A stretch of 64,000 bases of DNA, taken from the NCBI RefSeq assembly GCF_017573505.1, contig NZ_JAGEOJ010000018.1:1-64000 (forward strand), in the 5' to 3' direction. The notes under the pieces were generated by a model that was given only the letters and a program-made list of their open reading frames with translations, searched no databases and had not been told where the DNA came from. How positions within the stretch are numbered: position 1 is the first letter of the stretch; each line of letters begins with the position of its first letter. This document shows positions 14,656-23,676 of this stretch, one piece after another. The translations under genes and the position numbers were made by a program. Source of the stretch: Actinomadura barringtoniae (GTDB lineage Bacteria; Actinomycetota; Actinomycetes; Streptosporangiales; Streptosporangiaceae).

Positions 14656-16494
14656 ATGCGGGATCACCGGGTGAGGTCGGGCGAGGTCGAACTGGCCGTA
14701 CGCGAGCGGGGAGAGGGGCATCGACCGACCGTGGTCCTGGTGCACGGCTACCCCGACACCAGCGCGGTCTGGGACGAGGTGGCCGAACGGCTCGCCGGCC
14801 GCTTCCGGGTGATCGCCTACGACGTGCGCGGCGCCGGGGCCTCCACGACCCCCGACGATCCGCTCGACTACGGGCTGGACGCGCTGATGGGCGATCTCAA
14901 GGCCGTGCTGGACGCGGCCGGCGCCGCCGAGCCGGTCCATCTGGTCGGGCACGACTGGGGCTCGGTCCAGGGCTGGGAGGCGGTGACGGGCAGCCGGCTG
15001 ACCGGCCGGATCGCCTCGTTCACCTCGATCTCCGGCCCGGCCAGGCAGCACGTCGGGCTCTGGACCCGCGAGACCGCACGGAGCGGCCCGCGCGGCGTCG
15101 CCGAGGTCATGGGCCAGGCGCGGCGCAGCGCGTACATGCCTGTCCTGAGGACGCCGCGCGCCGGTGAGATGCTCGCCCGCGCGATGCCGATGGCGTTCGA
15201 ACGCGGCATGCGGCTGATGGAGGGCGCCGAGCCGCGGCCAGGCCACCCCGCCCCGACGCTGTCCCGCGACGCGATCAACGGCCTCGGGCTCTACCGGGCC
15301 AACATGGGCCGGGGCAAGCGGCCGGAGGGCGAGGGCCGCACGGACGTGCCGGTCCAGCTGATCGTGCCGACCCGGGACCGATACGCGACCGAGGGCATGC
15401 TGCTGTCGGCGCGCGGCCGGGCGAGCCGCCTGTACGTGCGGCGCGCGCCGGGCGGGCACTGGATCGCGCGCAGCCACCCCGACCTGATCGCACGGTGGAT
15501 CGGCGAGTTCGTCGACTACGTCGAGAGCGGCGAGGAGACCCAGGAGCTCACGCGGGCCAGGGCCGCCGGCGAGGCGGGCAAGGACTTCGGCGGGCAGCTG
15601 GTCGTGGTGACGGGCGCGGGCAGCGGGATCGGCAGCGCCACCGCGCAGGCCTTCGCCAAGGCCGGGGCCCGGGTCGTCGTGGCCGACATCGACGAGGGCG
15701 CGGCCAAGCACACCGCCGACGAGATCGCGGCGCAGGGCGGCGACGCGCAGGTCTACCGGGTGGACGTGACCGACGCCGACGGGATGGATCGCTTCGCCGA
15801 GTACGTGCGCGACACGTTCGGCGTCCCGGACGTGGTGGTCAACAACGCCGGGATCGGCGTGGGCGGACCGCTGCTGGACACCGACGAGGAGGTCTGGGGC
15901 CGCATCCGTTCGACCAACCTGGACGGCGTCTACCGGGGCTGCAGGCTGTTCGGGCGGCAGATGGTCGAACGCGGCGAGGGCGGCCAGCTGGTCAACATCG
16001 CCTCGATGGCCGCGTTCACCACCAGCGCCGGTCTCTCCGCCTACTCGGCCACCAAGGCCGCGGTCCTGCAGCTCAGCGAGTGTCTGCGGGTCGAGCTGGA
16101 GCCGGCCGGGGTCGGTGTCACGGCGATCTGCCCGGGTGTGATCAACACCCCGATCGTGCGGAACACCCAGTTCGTCGGCGTACCGCCGGGCGTCGCCGAC
16201 CTCGTCCGGCGCCAGGCGATCCGGCTGTTCGAGCGGCGCGGCTACCCGCCCGAACGCGTCGCCGACGCGATCCTGCGGGCCGTACGGAACGACCGCGCGG
16301 TCGTGGTGGTCTCCCCGGAGGCACGCATCGGCCGGACGATCGCGCGGATCTCCCCGGCCACCGGCCGCGCCCTGGCGAGGTTCGGCCGCATGGCGGGCGA
16401 ACGCATGCAGCAGCAGAACGGGCGAGGCGACCCCGATGCGCAGCCCGCCGCCGCCCCGCCCACGCCGCCGACACCTTTGCCGCCTACGAGCTGA
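14656..16494 (+). CDS. EphD-like fusion: epoxide hydrolase domain plus SDR domain
   Basis: This 612-residue two-domain protein has an N-terminal alpha/beta hydrolase (about residues 1-295). It carries the HGYPDT oxyanion motif, an Asp nucleophile in GHDWGS as in epoxide hydrolases, an acidic residue in VPTRDRYA and a His in GGHWIARS. The C-terminal SDR (about 305-560) has TGAGSGIG for NAD(P), NNAG, the Ser in NIASMAA and a YSATK catalytic YxxxK. A Pro-rich tail follows. The same fusion order occurs in mycobacterial EphD (Rv2214c), which is linked to mycolic acid metabolism. ATG 14656 follows AGGTGAG. Its end overlaps the convergent kinase gene by 11 bp. Confidence 0.85.
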   Translation: MRDHRVRSGEVELAVRERGEGHRPTVVLVHGYPDTSAVWDEVAERLAGRFRVIAYDVRGAGASTTPDDPLDYGLDALMGDLKAVLDAAGAAEPVHLVGHDWGSVQGWEAVTGSRLTGRIASFTSISGPARQHVGLWTRETARSGPRGVAEVMGQARRSAYMPVLRTPRAGEMLARAMPMAFERGMRLMEGAEPRPGHPAPTLSRDAINGLGLYRANMGRGKRPEGEGRTDVPVQLIVPTRDRYATEGMLLSARGRASRLYVRRAPGGHWIARSHPDLIARWIGEFVDYVESGEETQELTRARAAGEAGKDFGGQLVVVTGAGSGIGSATAQAFAKAGARVVVADIDEGAAKHTADEIAAQGGDAQVYRVDVTDADGMDRFAEYVRDTFGVPDVVVNNAGIGVGGPLLDTDEEVWGRIRSTNLDGVYRGCRLFGRQMVERGEGGQLVNIASMAAFTTSAGLSAYSATKAAVLQLSECLRVELEPAGVGVTAICPGVINTPIVRNTQFVGVPPGVADLVRRQAIRLFERRGYPPERVADAILRAVRNDRAVVVVSPEARIGRTIARISPATGRALARFGRMAGERMQQQNGRGDPDAQPAAAPPTPPTPLPPTS

Positions 16495-17875
16495 GGCCGG
16501 GGCTGAGGTCGAGGCTGATCAGCGTGCCGCCGCCGTCCGGGCGTACGGCACGCACCTCGGCATGGTGCTCGCGGGCGACCTGGGCGACGATGGCGAGCCC
16601 CAGGCCGGAGCCGGGCAGCCCGCGAGCGCCGGTCGAACGGTAGAAGCGGTCGAAGACGTACGGCAGGTCGGCGGGATCGATCCCCGGCCCGTGATCGCGC
16701 ACGCTCAACCGCCAGCCGTCCGGCGGCGTCGGGGCCAGGCCGACCTCGACGGGACCGCTCGTGCCGCCGAACTTGGCCGCGTTGTCCAGCAGGTTGGCGA
16801 CGGCTCGGGTGAGGCGGCGCGGCATGCCGGGCACGACGGCCGGTTCGTGGCGATCGGCGGGCCCGCCGGCGACGTCGATGGTGAACGTGACCGCGGGCCA
16901 GCGGGTGCGGGCCTGCTCGACGCAGTGCTCGACGAGGCGGTCCAGCCGGACGTCCTCCACCGGGTCGGCGGGCTCGTCGCCGCGCGCCAGCTCGATCAGG
17001 TCGCCGACCAGGTCGCCCAGCCCGGCGAGCTGGCCGCGCAGGCGGGCCATCACGCGTTCGCGGCGTTCGGGCGGGAGCCGGTCGAGCAGCTCGATGTCGG
17101 AACGCAGCGCGGTCAGCGGGGTGCGCAGCTCGTGCGAGGCGTCCGCGACCAGGCGGCGCTGCGCGGTGATCGACTCGTCCAGGGCACCGAGCATGGCGTT
17201 GAAGCTGGTCGCCAGGCGCGCCAGCTCGTCCCGGCCGGTCACATTCATCCGCACGCCGGGGTCGCGGGTGGCCGCGATGCGTTCGGACGCCCTGGTCAGC
17301 CGGGCCACCGGGCGCATCGCTCCCCGGGCGACCAGGTAGCCGAGCAGGGCCGCCACACCGACGCCGACGATCGCGGTGAGCAGGAGCGCGAGCCCGGCCT
17401 GCCGCAGGCTGCGGTCCACGCCGTCCGACCGCACGCCCACCTCCAGCGCGGCGTTCGAGCCGTCGGGGAGCCTGATCGGCATGGTGTAGATCCGGATCGG
17501 CAGGCCCAGCGCGGTGGACTCGGTGAAGAAGGCCTCGGCGCGCCCGCCCGCCACCGCGACCATGCGCGGGGTGATCGGGAGCCCGGCCTTCTGGTCGGCC
17601 GTCCCGTCCGGCTGAACGATCTGCGCGCACGGCGACAGCCGCCACTCGCAGGTGCCGGTCTGGGCCCAGTCGCGCGTCTGGATCTCCCGCTTGAGCTGCG
17701 CCGACTGGCGTTGCAGCGAACGGTCGAGCTCGTTGTGCAGGGTCCTGTCGACCACGGCGTACGCGACGAGTGCGGCGCCCGCGACGGCGACGGCCACGGC
17801 GGCGGCCGCCAGCACGGCGAGGCGCGCGCGGATCGGCAGCCGCCCCCAGACCGGCAGCGGTTCGCCGCGCCTCAC
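16484..17875 (-). CDS. Sensor histidine kinase, MprB-like
   Basis: This 463-residue kinase starts at GTG 17875, overlapping the response-regulator stop as GTGA. The first membrane helix (RLAVLAAAAVAVAVAGAALVAYAV) is followed by an extracytoplasmic domain of about 110 residues with a Cys pair (CEWRLSPC). Then come the second helix (ALLLTAIVGVGVAALLGYLVA), HAMP, the dimerisation/phosphoacceptor H-box (ASHELRTPLTALRSDIELL) and an ATPase domain with NLLDNAAKF, DHGPGI and GSGLGLAIV. It is coupled to the regulator at 17872 and reads cell-envelope or external signals, as this layout usually does. Confidence 0.9.
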   Translation of the reverse strand: MRRGEPLPVWGRLPIRARLAVLAAAAVAVAVAGAALVAYAVVDRTLHNELDRSLQRQSAQLKREIQTRDWAQTGTCEWRLSPCAQIVQPDGTADQKAGLPITPRMVAVAGGRAEAFFTESTALGLPIRIYTMPIRLPDGSNAALEVGVRSDGVDRSLRQAGLALLLTAIVGVGVAALLGYLVARGAMRPVARLTRASERIAATRDPGVRMNVTGRDELARLATSFNAMLGALDESITAQRRLVADASHELRTPLTALRSDIELLDRLPPERRERVMARLRGQLAGLGDLVGDLIELARGDEPADPVEDVRLDRLVEHCVEQARTRWPAVTFTIDVAGGPADRHEPAVVPGMPRRLTRAVANLLDNAAKFGGTSGPVEVGLAPTPPDGWRLSVRDHGPGIDPADLPYVFDRFYRSTGARGLPGSGLGLAIVAQVAREHHAEVRAVRPDGGGTLISLDLSPGLSS

Positions 17876-18573
17876 TCGTTCCTCAGCATGTAGCCGACGC
17901 CGCGCACGGTGTGCAGCAGCCGGGGTTCGCCGTCCGCCTCCAGCTTGCGGCGCAGGTAGCCGACGTAGACGCCGAGCGAGTTGGAGCCGGGGCCGAAGTC
18001 GTACCCCCACACCCGGTCCATGATCACCTCGCGGGTGAGGACCTGCCCGGCGTTGCGCACGAGCAGCTCCAGCAGGGCGAACTCGGTCTCGCTGAACTGG
18101 ATGAGCCGGTCGCCGCGATGGCCCTGCCGCGCCTCGGCGTCCAGCCGGAGGTCGGCGTAGACGAGCGGGTCGCCCGGGGCCTCCATCCCGGCGCGGCGCA
18201 GGAGCGCGCGGACACGGGCGCGCAGCTCGTCGGGCGCGAACGGCTTGACCAGGTAGTCGTCGGCCCCGGCGTCCAGGCCGTCGACCCGGTCGCCGACCGC
18301 GTCCCGTGCGGTCAGCATCAGGATCGGCGTGCGATCGCCTCGCCCGCGCACGGTCCGGCAGACGCTGAGGCCGTCGAGGCCGGGCATCAGCATGTCGAGG
18401 ACCACCGCGTCGGGCCGCAGCTCGGCCATCCCCTGGAGCGCGGTCACCCCGTCCGCCGCCGTACGGATGTCGTAGCCGTCGAGGCCGAGCGTGTCGCCCA
18501 CGGTCTCGCGTACGGCGGGCTCGTCGTCCACCACGAGCACCCGCAGGTCGTCCACCACGTCCACCGCCCCCAT
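17872..18573 (-). CDS. OmpR-family response regulator, MprA-like
   Basis: The receiver domain has the acidic pocket (VVDDEP), phosphoacceptor Asp (AVVLDMLMPG), conserved Thr (MLTARD) and Lys (LVKPF). A C-terminal winged helix follows (EFALLELLVRNAGQVLTRE, VGYLRRKLEADGE). ATG 18573 is used; the adjacent GTG 18576 is an equally possible start. It forms an operon with the kinase downstream. The divergent promoter region toward the MurG-like gene contains two repeated elements that could be its binding sites. Confidence 0.92.
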   Translation of the reverse strand: MGAVDVVDDLRVLVVDDEPAVRETVGDTLGLDGYDIRTAADGVTALQGMAELRPDAVVLDMLMPGLDGLSVCRTVRGRGDRTPILMLTARDAVGDRVDGLDAGADDYLVKPFAPDELRARVRALLRRAGMEAPGDPLVYADLRLDAEARQGHRGDRLIQFSETEFALLELLVRNAGQVLTREVIMDRVWGYDFGPGSNSLGVYVGYLRRKLEADGEPRLLHTVRGVGYMLRNE

Positions 18574-18628
18574 CACGTCCCCGAAGCTACCGGTGACCTG
18601 GGCGGACTCCGTCCGTCTGGCAGATCTT

Positions 18629-18695
18629 CTTAGAAAGCTCTTACGTGGTCGGCCGCTAGGCGCTCTCCGCCAGGCGCTCTCTTAGGAAGCTCTTC
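18629..18695. promoter_or_regulatory. Two copies of CTTAGRAAGCTCTT, candidate response-regulator sites
   Basis: CTTAGAAAGCTCTTA at 18629-18643 and CTTAGGAAGCTCTTC at 18681-18695 differ at two positions and are 52 bp apart. Each contains CTTA/CTCTT half-sites about 11 bp apart, the one-turn direct-repeat pattern bound by OmpR-family dimers. They lie between the divergent response-regulator gene and the MurG-like operon. Confidence 0.5.
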
Positions 18696-18707
18696 GATCC
18701 GGTTCGC

Positions 18708-19946
18708 ATGCTCGGCTCCATGCTCGAAACCAGAACGAGGACAGCGACGACGAAGACGCCGATGGCGGGGGCCGCGGGGGCGTCCCCGACCATCGTGATC
18801 GGGGCCGGAGGCACCGGCGGGCACATCTACCCGGGGCTGGCGCTCGCCGAGGCGCTCCGCGAGGCCGTGCCCGCCGCGCAGATCATCTTCACCGGTACGG
18901 AACGGGGGATGGAGCGGCGGCTGATCCCGGCGGCCGGATTCCAGCTGCGCACGTTCGACATGATCCCGTTCGCGGGCCGCAGCCGCTTTCTCATGCCCGC
19001 CGCGCTCGCCAGAGCGTCCCTGCAGGCACGGTCGATGCTGCGCTGGGTCGGCGCGGACGTGGCGATCGGGATGGGCGGCTACTCCAGCGCGCCGCTGATC
19101 GCCGGGGCCCGGCTGGCGGGCGTTCCGTCGCTGATCCACGAGTCGAACGCCGTACCGGGGCGGGCCAACCGCTTCTCTGCACGACTCACCCCGAACGTGG
19201 CGGTAGCCTTCGAAGCTTCCGTGCCGCATTTCGGCAGCGTGCGCGACTACAGAGTGGTCGGCATGCCGCTGATGCCGGGGCTGGCCGCGTTCGACCGCGC
19301 GGCCCTGCGGGACCGCGCCCGGCGGCGGCTCGGGGTGAGCGGCGACACCTGCCTGGTGATGGTGAACGGCGGCAGCCAGGGCGCGACCCGGCTGAACGAG
19401 GCCGCCGTCGCGCTGGCCGCGCGCTGGCGGAACCGCGACGACCTTCGGATCGTTGTGAAGGCAGGTCAGGAAGGTTCCGGCGAACTGAACAGGCGCCTCG
19501 CCGCGGCGGGGGCGCAGCGGATCGCCACGGCGGTCGACTACATCGAACGCATGGATCTGGCCTATGCCGCGGCCGACCTCATGGTCTGCCGCGCGGGTTC
19601 GGCGACGGTCGCCGAGCTCGGCAGGGTCGGCCTCCCGGCGGTCCTGGTGCCCTACCCCCACGCGCCCCACGATCACCAGACCCGCAACGCGCGGGTGCTG
19701 GCCGACCGTGGTGCCGCCGTACTGCTGGCGGACGCGCACCTGGACGGCGACACCGGCACCGCGCCGGACGCGCAGCCGGACACCGTGCGGGGCGGCGAGC
19801 GGCTGGGGGAGGTGCTCGGCCCGCTGATCGCCGATCCCGCGCGACGTGCCCGGATGGGCGCGGCGGCCCGGTCGACCGGGCGGGACGAGGCGGCATCGAG
19901 GCTCGCCGGATGGGTACTGGAACTGATCGACAAGGGGGATCGTTGA
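18708..19946 (+). CDS. MurG-paralogue glycosyltransferase (GT28-like)
   Basis: This 412-residue GT-B glycosyltransferase is related to MurG, which adds GlcNAc to lipid I. It has the N-terminal Gly-rich loop GAGGTGGHIYPGLALAEAL, GMGGYSSAPL and HESNAVPGRANR. The C-terminal donor-site motifs are NGGSQGATRLNEA and CRAGSATVAELGRVGLPAVLVPYP. It is about 50 residues longer than typical MurG because of an N-terminal extension and a loop near residue 350. Its setting with a sugar dehydratase and an LCP protein, not in the dcw cluster, suggests a second job in a cell-wall glycopolymer rather than peptidoglycan. The start is uncertain: ATGs at 18708, 18720 and 18762 are all in frame. Confidence 0.8.
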   Translation: MLGSMLETRTRTATTKTPMAGAAGASPTIVIGAGGTGGHIYPGLALAEALREAVPAAQIIFTGTERGMERRLIPAAGFQLRTFDMIPFAGRSRFLMPAALARASLQARSMLRWVGADVAIGMGGYSSAPLIAGARLAGVPSLIHESNAVPGRANRFSARLTPNVAVAFEASVPHFGSVRDYRVVGMPLMPGLAAFDRAALRDRARRRLGVSGDTCLVMVNGGSQGATRLNEAAVALAARWRNRDDLRIVVKAGQEGSGELNRRLAAAGAQRIATAVDYIERMDLAYAAADLMVCRAGSATVAELGRVGLPAVLVPYPHAPHDHQTRNARVLADRGAAVLLADAHLDGDTGTAPDAQPDTVRGGERLGEVLGPLIADPARRARMGAAARSTGRDEAASRLAGWVLELIDKGDR

Positions 19947-20923
19947 ACGGCTGGGAGCGACGCAAGGTGCTCGTCACCGGCGCCGAGGGTTTCATCGGGA
20001 GCACCCTCGTCGACCGGCTGACCGAGCTGGGCGCCGACGTCCGCGCGTTCACGCACTACAAGCCGTACGGCGACGGTGGCCATCTGGCCGGCCGGGAGAA
20101 CGACGTGGAGATCGTCACGGGCGACCTGCGCGACCCCGGCCGCGTGTACGACGCGGTCGACGGCTGCGAGGTGGTGTTCCACCTCGCGGCCCTGATCGGG
20201 ATCCCTTACAGCTACGAGGCGCCCAACTCCTATGTGCAGACGAACGTGATCGGCACGCAGCACGTGGCGGCCGCGAGCCTGCGGCACGCCGCCCGGCTCG
20301 TGCACACCTCCACCAGCGAGGTGTACGGCACCGCGCGGATCGTGCCGATCCCGGAGACCCACCCGCTCCAGCCGCAGTCGCCCTACTCCGCGTCCAAGAT
20401 CGGCGCGGACATGATGGCGCTGTCGTACTGGCACGCGTTCGAGCTGCCGGTCGCGGTCGTCCGCCCGTTCAACACCTACGGGCCGCGCCAGTCGGCGCGC
20501 GCGGTGATCCCGACGATCCTCGGCCAGCTGCACGCCGGGGCGCGGCAGATCGCGCTCGGCGCCACCACGCCGACCCGCGACTTCAACTACGTGACCGACA
20601 CGGTGAACGGCTTCATCGCCGCCGCCGACAACGACGCGGTGCTGGGCGAGGCCGTCAACATCGGGTCCGGCCGCGAGATCTCGGTCGGCGACCTCGCCGA
20701 GCTCCTCATCAAGATCACCGGTGCCGACGCCGAGGTCGTCACCGACCGCGAACGGCTCCGCCCGTCGGGCAGCGAGGTCGAGCGCCTCCTGGCCGACACC
20801 GCCAAGGCCCGCGAACTCCTCGGATATGAGCCACAGGTGACCCTTGAGGAGGGTCTGGCTCGTACATCCGAGTGGGTGCGGGACAACCTCGACCGGATCG
20901 GCTCCCGGAGGTACGAGAGATGA
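19943..20923 (+). CDS. NAD-dependent sugar-nucleotide 4,6-dehydratase, LegB-like
   Basis: This 326-residue extended SDR has the NAD motif TGAEGFIGS, the catalytic region HTSTSEVYGTA and a YSASK YxxxK. The RPFNTYGPRQSARAVIPTI and TPTRDFNYVTDTV segments closely resemble the LegB family of UDP-sugar 4,6-dehydratases that initiate amino-deoxysugar synthesis. It starts with TTG 19943, overlapping the preceding stop as TTGA and preceded by AAGGGGG, so translation is coupled to the MurG-like gene. It probably makes the sugar donor or modified sugar used by its neighbours. No aminotransferase lies in the operon, so the product is uncertain. Confidence 0.85.
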   Translation: MNGWERRKVLVTGAEGFIGSTLVDRLTELGADVRAFTHYKPYGDGGHLAGRENDVEIVTGDLRDPGRVYDAVDGCEVVFHLAALIGIPYSYEAPNSYVQTNVIGTQHVAAASLRHAARLVHTSTSEVYGTARIVPIPETHPLQPQSPYSASKIGADMMALSYWHAFELPVAVVRPFNTYGPRQSARAVIPTILGQLHAGARQIALGATTPTRDFNYVTDTVNGFIAAADNDAVLGEAVNIGSGREISVGDLAELLIKITGADAEVVTDRERLRPSGSEVERLLADTAKARELLGYEPQVTLEEGLARTSEWVRDNLDRIGSRRYER

Positions 20924-22233
20924 GCAAGCACCGCCGCCGGCCCGGCCGGGGCGAGACCCCCCAGCAGCCCGTGCCTGAGGCCCCCGCCAACGGCGAGAGC
21001 TGGACGGGCCCCGCCTACGGCGAGGGTTGGACCGGCACCTCCTGGCCCGGCGACGCCTCCCCCTACGGCCCCGGCTACGAGGCCGGGTCGGGCTACGAGG
21101 CGGGCTACGACCCACGCTCGGGCCATGACTCAGGCTATGACGCCGATCCCGGTTACGGCGGCGGTTCCGGCTACGACCACGGCTCCGGCTACGAGCGTGG
21201 GTTCAGCCATCAGCCTGGCTATGCGTCTGCGGTCGAGCCTGAGCCGATGACCCGCCCCGACGCGGGCGGTACGGGCTGGGATGACGATCTCGACGCGGAG
21301 CCGAGGTCGCGCAAGCGGCATCTGAAGTGGGCGATCCCGGTCGTCGCGCTGCTGGCGGCGGTCCCGGTCGGGGTGTACGCGGCGTACGCCTCGCTGAACG
21401 GCAACATCACCCACGTCAGCGCGGTCGACCTCGGGCCGCGTCCCGCCAAGCTGACCAAGTCACAGAACATCCTGGTGATCGGGTCCGACAGCCGCGCCGG
21501 GGCCAACTCCTCATACGGCCGAGAGCAGGGCGCGCGCACCGACACGATGGTCCTGTTCCACGTGCCGGCGGGCGGGGCGAACGCGCAGGGCGTGAGCCTG
21601 CCGCGCGACTCGATGGTCTCGATCCCGGCCTGCAAGGCGCCGAACGGCTCGACGATCCCCGCGCACACCGGCCAGATCAACGCCGCGTTCAACGAGGGCG
21701 GGCTCGGCTGCGCCTGGAAGACGACCGAGTCGGTCACCGGCGTTCACGTGGACCATGTCCTGGAGATCGACTTCACCGGGTTCAAGGGCATGGTGGACGC
21801 GCTCGGCGGCGTGGAGCTGACCGTTCCGCAGGCGATCAACGACCCGAAGGCGCACCTGAACCTCAAGGCCGGACGCCAGAAGCTGAACGGCGAGCAGGCG
21901 CTCGGCTACGCCCGGACCCGGTACACCGTGGGCGATGGCTCCGATATCGGACGTATCAAGCGGCAGCAGCAGCTCATGAAGGCGATGGCCGACACCGCCA
22001 AGCAGAAGTACGGCGACCCGACGAAGGCCTGGTCGTTCCTGCGGGCGGCGACCAAGTCGGTCACGACGGACCAGGGTCTCGGGCTCAAGGGGATGTTCGA
22101 CCTGGGCATGAGCGTCGGTGACACCGGCAGCGTCAAGTTCGCGACCGTTCCGATAGAGGCCTACCCGGCCGACAAGAATCGCGTCCAGTGGACCGAGCCC
22201 GCCGCCGACCGCCTCTTCGCCACCCTCAGGTGA
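20920..22233 (+). CDS. LCP (LytR-CpsA-Psr) family glycopolymer transferase
   Basis: LCP enzymes transfer undecaprenyl-linked glycopolymers to peptidoglycan outside the membrane. This 437-residue protein has a cytoplasmic N-terminus of about 125 residues with Gly/Tyr-rich degenerate repeats (GYEAG, GYDAD, GYERG). One membrane helix follows (WAIPVVALLAAVPVGVYAAYA), then an LCP domain with GSDSR, the Arg/Asp pair in GARTDTM, SLPRDSMVSIP, DHVLEIDFTGF and the YARTRYTVGDGSDIGRIKRQQ segment. ATG 20920 overlaps the dehydratase stop as ATGA. The three coupled genes form one glycopolymer operon opposite an envelope-type two-component system. Confidence 0.92.
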   Translation: MSKHRRRPGRGETPQQPVPEAPANGESWTGPAYGEGWTGTSWPGDASPYGPGYEAGSGYEAGYDPRSGHDSGYDADPGYGGGSGYDHGSGYERGFSHQPGYASAVEPEPMTRPDAGGTGWDDDLDAEPRSRKRHLKWAIPVVALLAAVPVGVYAAYASLNGNITHVSAVDLGPRPAKLTKSQNILVIGSDSRAGANSSYGREQGARTDTMVLFHVPAGGANAQGVSLPRDSMVSIPACKAPNGSTIPAHTGQINAAFNEGGLGCAWKTTESVTGVHVDHVLEIDFTGFKGMVDALGGVELTVPQAINDPKAHLNLKAGRQKLNGEQALGYARTRYTVGDGSDIGRIKRQQQLMKAMADTAKQKYGDPTKAWSFLRAATKSVTTDQGLGLKGMFDLGMSVGDTGSVKFATVPIEAYPADKNRVQWTEPAADRLFATLR

Positions 22234-22333
22234 GCCCGGGGACCGCCCGTTAGGGACCGTCCTGCGCGAGGCTGTGATGTGCGAATCGGGCCGGTGGTCA
22301 CGGGTCCCGTCCCAAAGGGGCGACAATGGGTGA

Positions 22334-22957
22334 GTGAGTGAGACCCGGACCCCATTGCGCCGCCGCCCCGCCCAGCGCCGGAGCGCCGAACGAGTTCAGC
22401 GCATGCTCGACGCCTGCGCGGAGATCCTCGACGAGGACGGCTACGACGGCCTCACCACGACGCGGATCGCGCAACGGGCCGAGGTGGCGATCGGCTCGGT
22501 CTACCAGTTCTTCCCGGACAAGCGGGCGGTCGCGCAGGCGCTCGCGCTGCGCAACCTGGAGCTGTTCGGCGAGCGGGTGTCCAAGCACCTGGCCGAGGGG
22601 ACCTTCTCCGACTGGTCCGACACGGTCGGCGTGATCATCGAGATCTTCGTCGACATGCACCGCACGGTGCCGGGCTTCCGGGTGCTGCGCTTCGGCGACG
22701 TCGCCGACATCAACCTGCTCGACTCGGGCGCCGACAACAACGCGGTGGTCGCCGACCGGCTGCGCCGCATGATCGTCAGCAACTTCTCGGTGAGCGACAC
22801 CCCGGAGCTGGCCCGCGCGCTGGCGATCGCGGTCGAGGCCGCCGACGCCGTCTTCAAGATGGCCTTCCGGGTGGCGCCCGACGGCGACCCGGCGATACTC
22901 GCCGAGGTCGAGCCGCTGATCCACGGCTACCTGTCGGCCTACGTCCAGGAGACGTAG
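22334..22957 (+). CDS. TetR-family transcriptional regulator
   Basis: This 207-residue repressor has an N-terminal helix-turn-helix (LTTTRIAQRAEVAIGSVYQFFPDKRAVAQAL, about residues 38-70) and a divergent ligand-binding C-terminus. GTG 22334 gives MSETRTPLRRR, a basic arm typical of DNA contacts. It stands between the LCP gene and the LURP-like gene on the same strand. Target and ligand are unknown. Confidence 0.88.
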   Translation: MSETRTPLRRRPAQRRSAERVQRMLDACAEILDEDGYDGLTTTRIAQRAEVAIGSVYQFFPDKRAVAQALALRNLELFGERVSKHLAEGTFSDWSDTVGVIIEIFVDMHRTVPGFRVLRFGDVADINLLDSGADNNAVVADRLRRMIVSNFSVSDTPELARALAIAVEAADAVFKMAFRVAPDGDPAILAEVEPLIHGYLSAYVQET

Positions 22958-23057
22958 GCCGGGGGCGAGCGCCCGACGCACGACCGGGCGCATCACCGGG
23001 AACGTATGGCACACTTCGCCACACGCCTCCCGGATCACAACAGAACAGGTGGGATCG

Positions 23058-23657
23058 TTGGAAATCGAGAAGCTCCAGCAGCACAGTCGCTTCCTGGTGC
23101 GTCAGCGGGTCCGCCTGATGGTCAACCAGTACGAGGTCCACGTCGAGAACACCGACGGCTCCGAGGGCGGCATGGTCGCGTTCGCTCAGCAGAAGCGGAT
23201 GGCGTTCAAGGAGCAGGTGACCCTCTACTCCGACGACAGCAAGTCGTACGCCTTCATGGGCTTCAAGGCGCGCAAGCGCATCGACCTGGCCTCCGCGTAC
23301 GACATCACCGACGCGGCGGGCCAGCCGATCGGGGTCTTCCGCAAGGACTTCAAGAAGTCGCTGCTGGCCTCCACCTGGCACCTTGAGCAGCCCGGGCTCG
23401 GCGTCGCGACCGGCAGCGAGCGCAACAAGTTCGTGGCGATCCTGCGCCGGGTGTGGGACGTCATCCCGTACGCCGAGAGCCTGCCCTTCGCCTGGCCGTA
23501 CCACTTCGACTTCTACGCGGGCGACCAGATCGTCTTCTCGGTGGAGAAGAAGTTCGGCTTCCGCGACCGCTACCTGGTCGACATCAAGGACTCGCGCCTG
23601 GACCGCCGCCTGGTGATCGCGCAGGCCGTCGGCCTGGACGCCCTCCAGTCCCGCTGA
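23058..23657 (+). CDS. LURP-one-related (Tubby-like fold) protein
   Basis: This protein of about 199 residues (TTG 23058; GTG 23049 is an alternative) belongs to the LURP-one-related/phospholipid-scramblase-like superfamily. It shows the N-terminal YLVRQRVRLMVNQYEV-type strand and repeated beta-strand segments, ending in FSVEKKFGFRDRYLVDIKDSRLDRRLVIAQAVGLDAL. An AGGTGGGA sequence about eight bases before TTG 23058 favours that start. The family is abundant in actinomycetes. Membrane or lipid association is suspected but its biochemical role is not established. Confidence 0.75.
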   Translation: MEIEKLQQHSRFLVRQRVRLMVNQYEVHVENTDGSEGGMVAFAQQKRMAFKEQVTLYSDDSKSYAFMGFKARKRIDLASAYDITDAAGQPIGVFRKDFKKSLLASTWHLEQPGLGVATGSERNKFVAILRRVWDVIPYAESLPFAWPYHFDFYAGDQIVFSVEKKFGFRDRYLVDIKDSRLDRRLVIAQAVGLDALQSR

Positions 23658-23676
23658 TCGGCAGGCCCGGGACGGG

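Noticed and set aside
18708-19946. Calling the glycosyltransferase the housekeeping murG
   Set aside because: It is outside any division/cell-wall cluster, is longer than MurG, has altered donor-site residues, and sits with a dehydratase and LCP gene. A paralogue is more likely, though it cannot be excluded without the rest of the genome.
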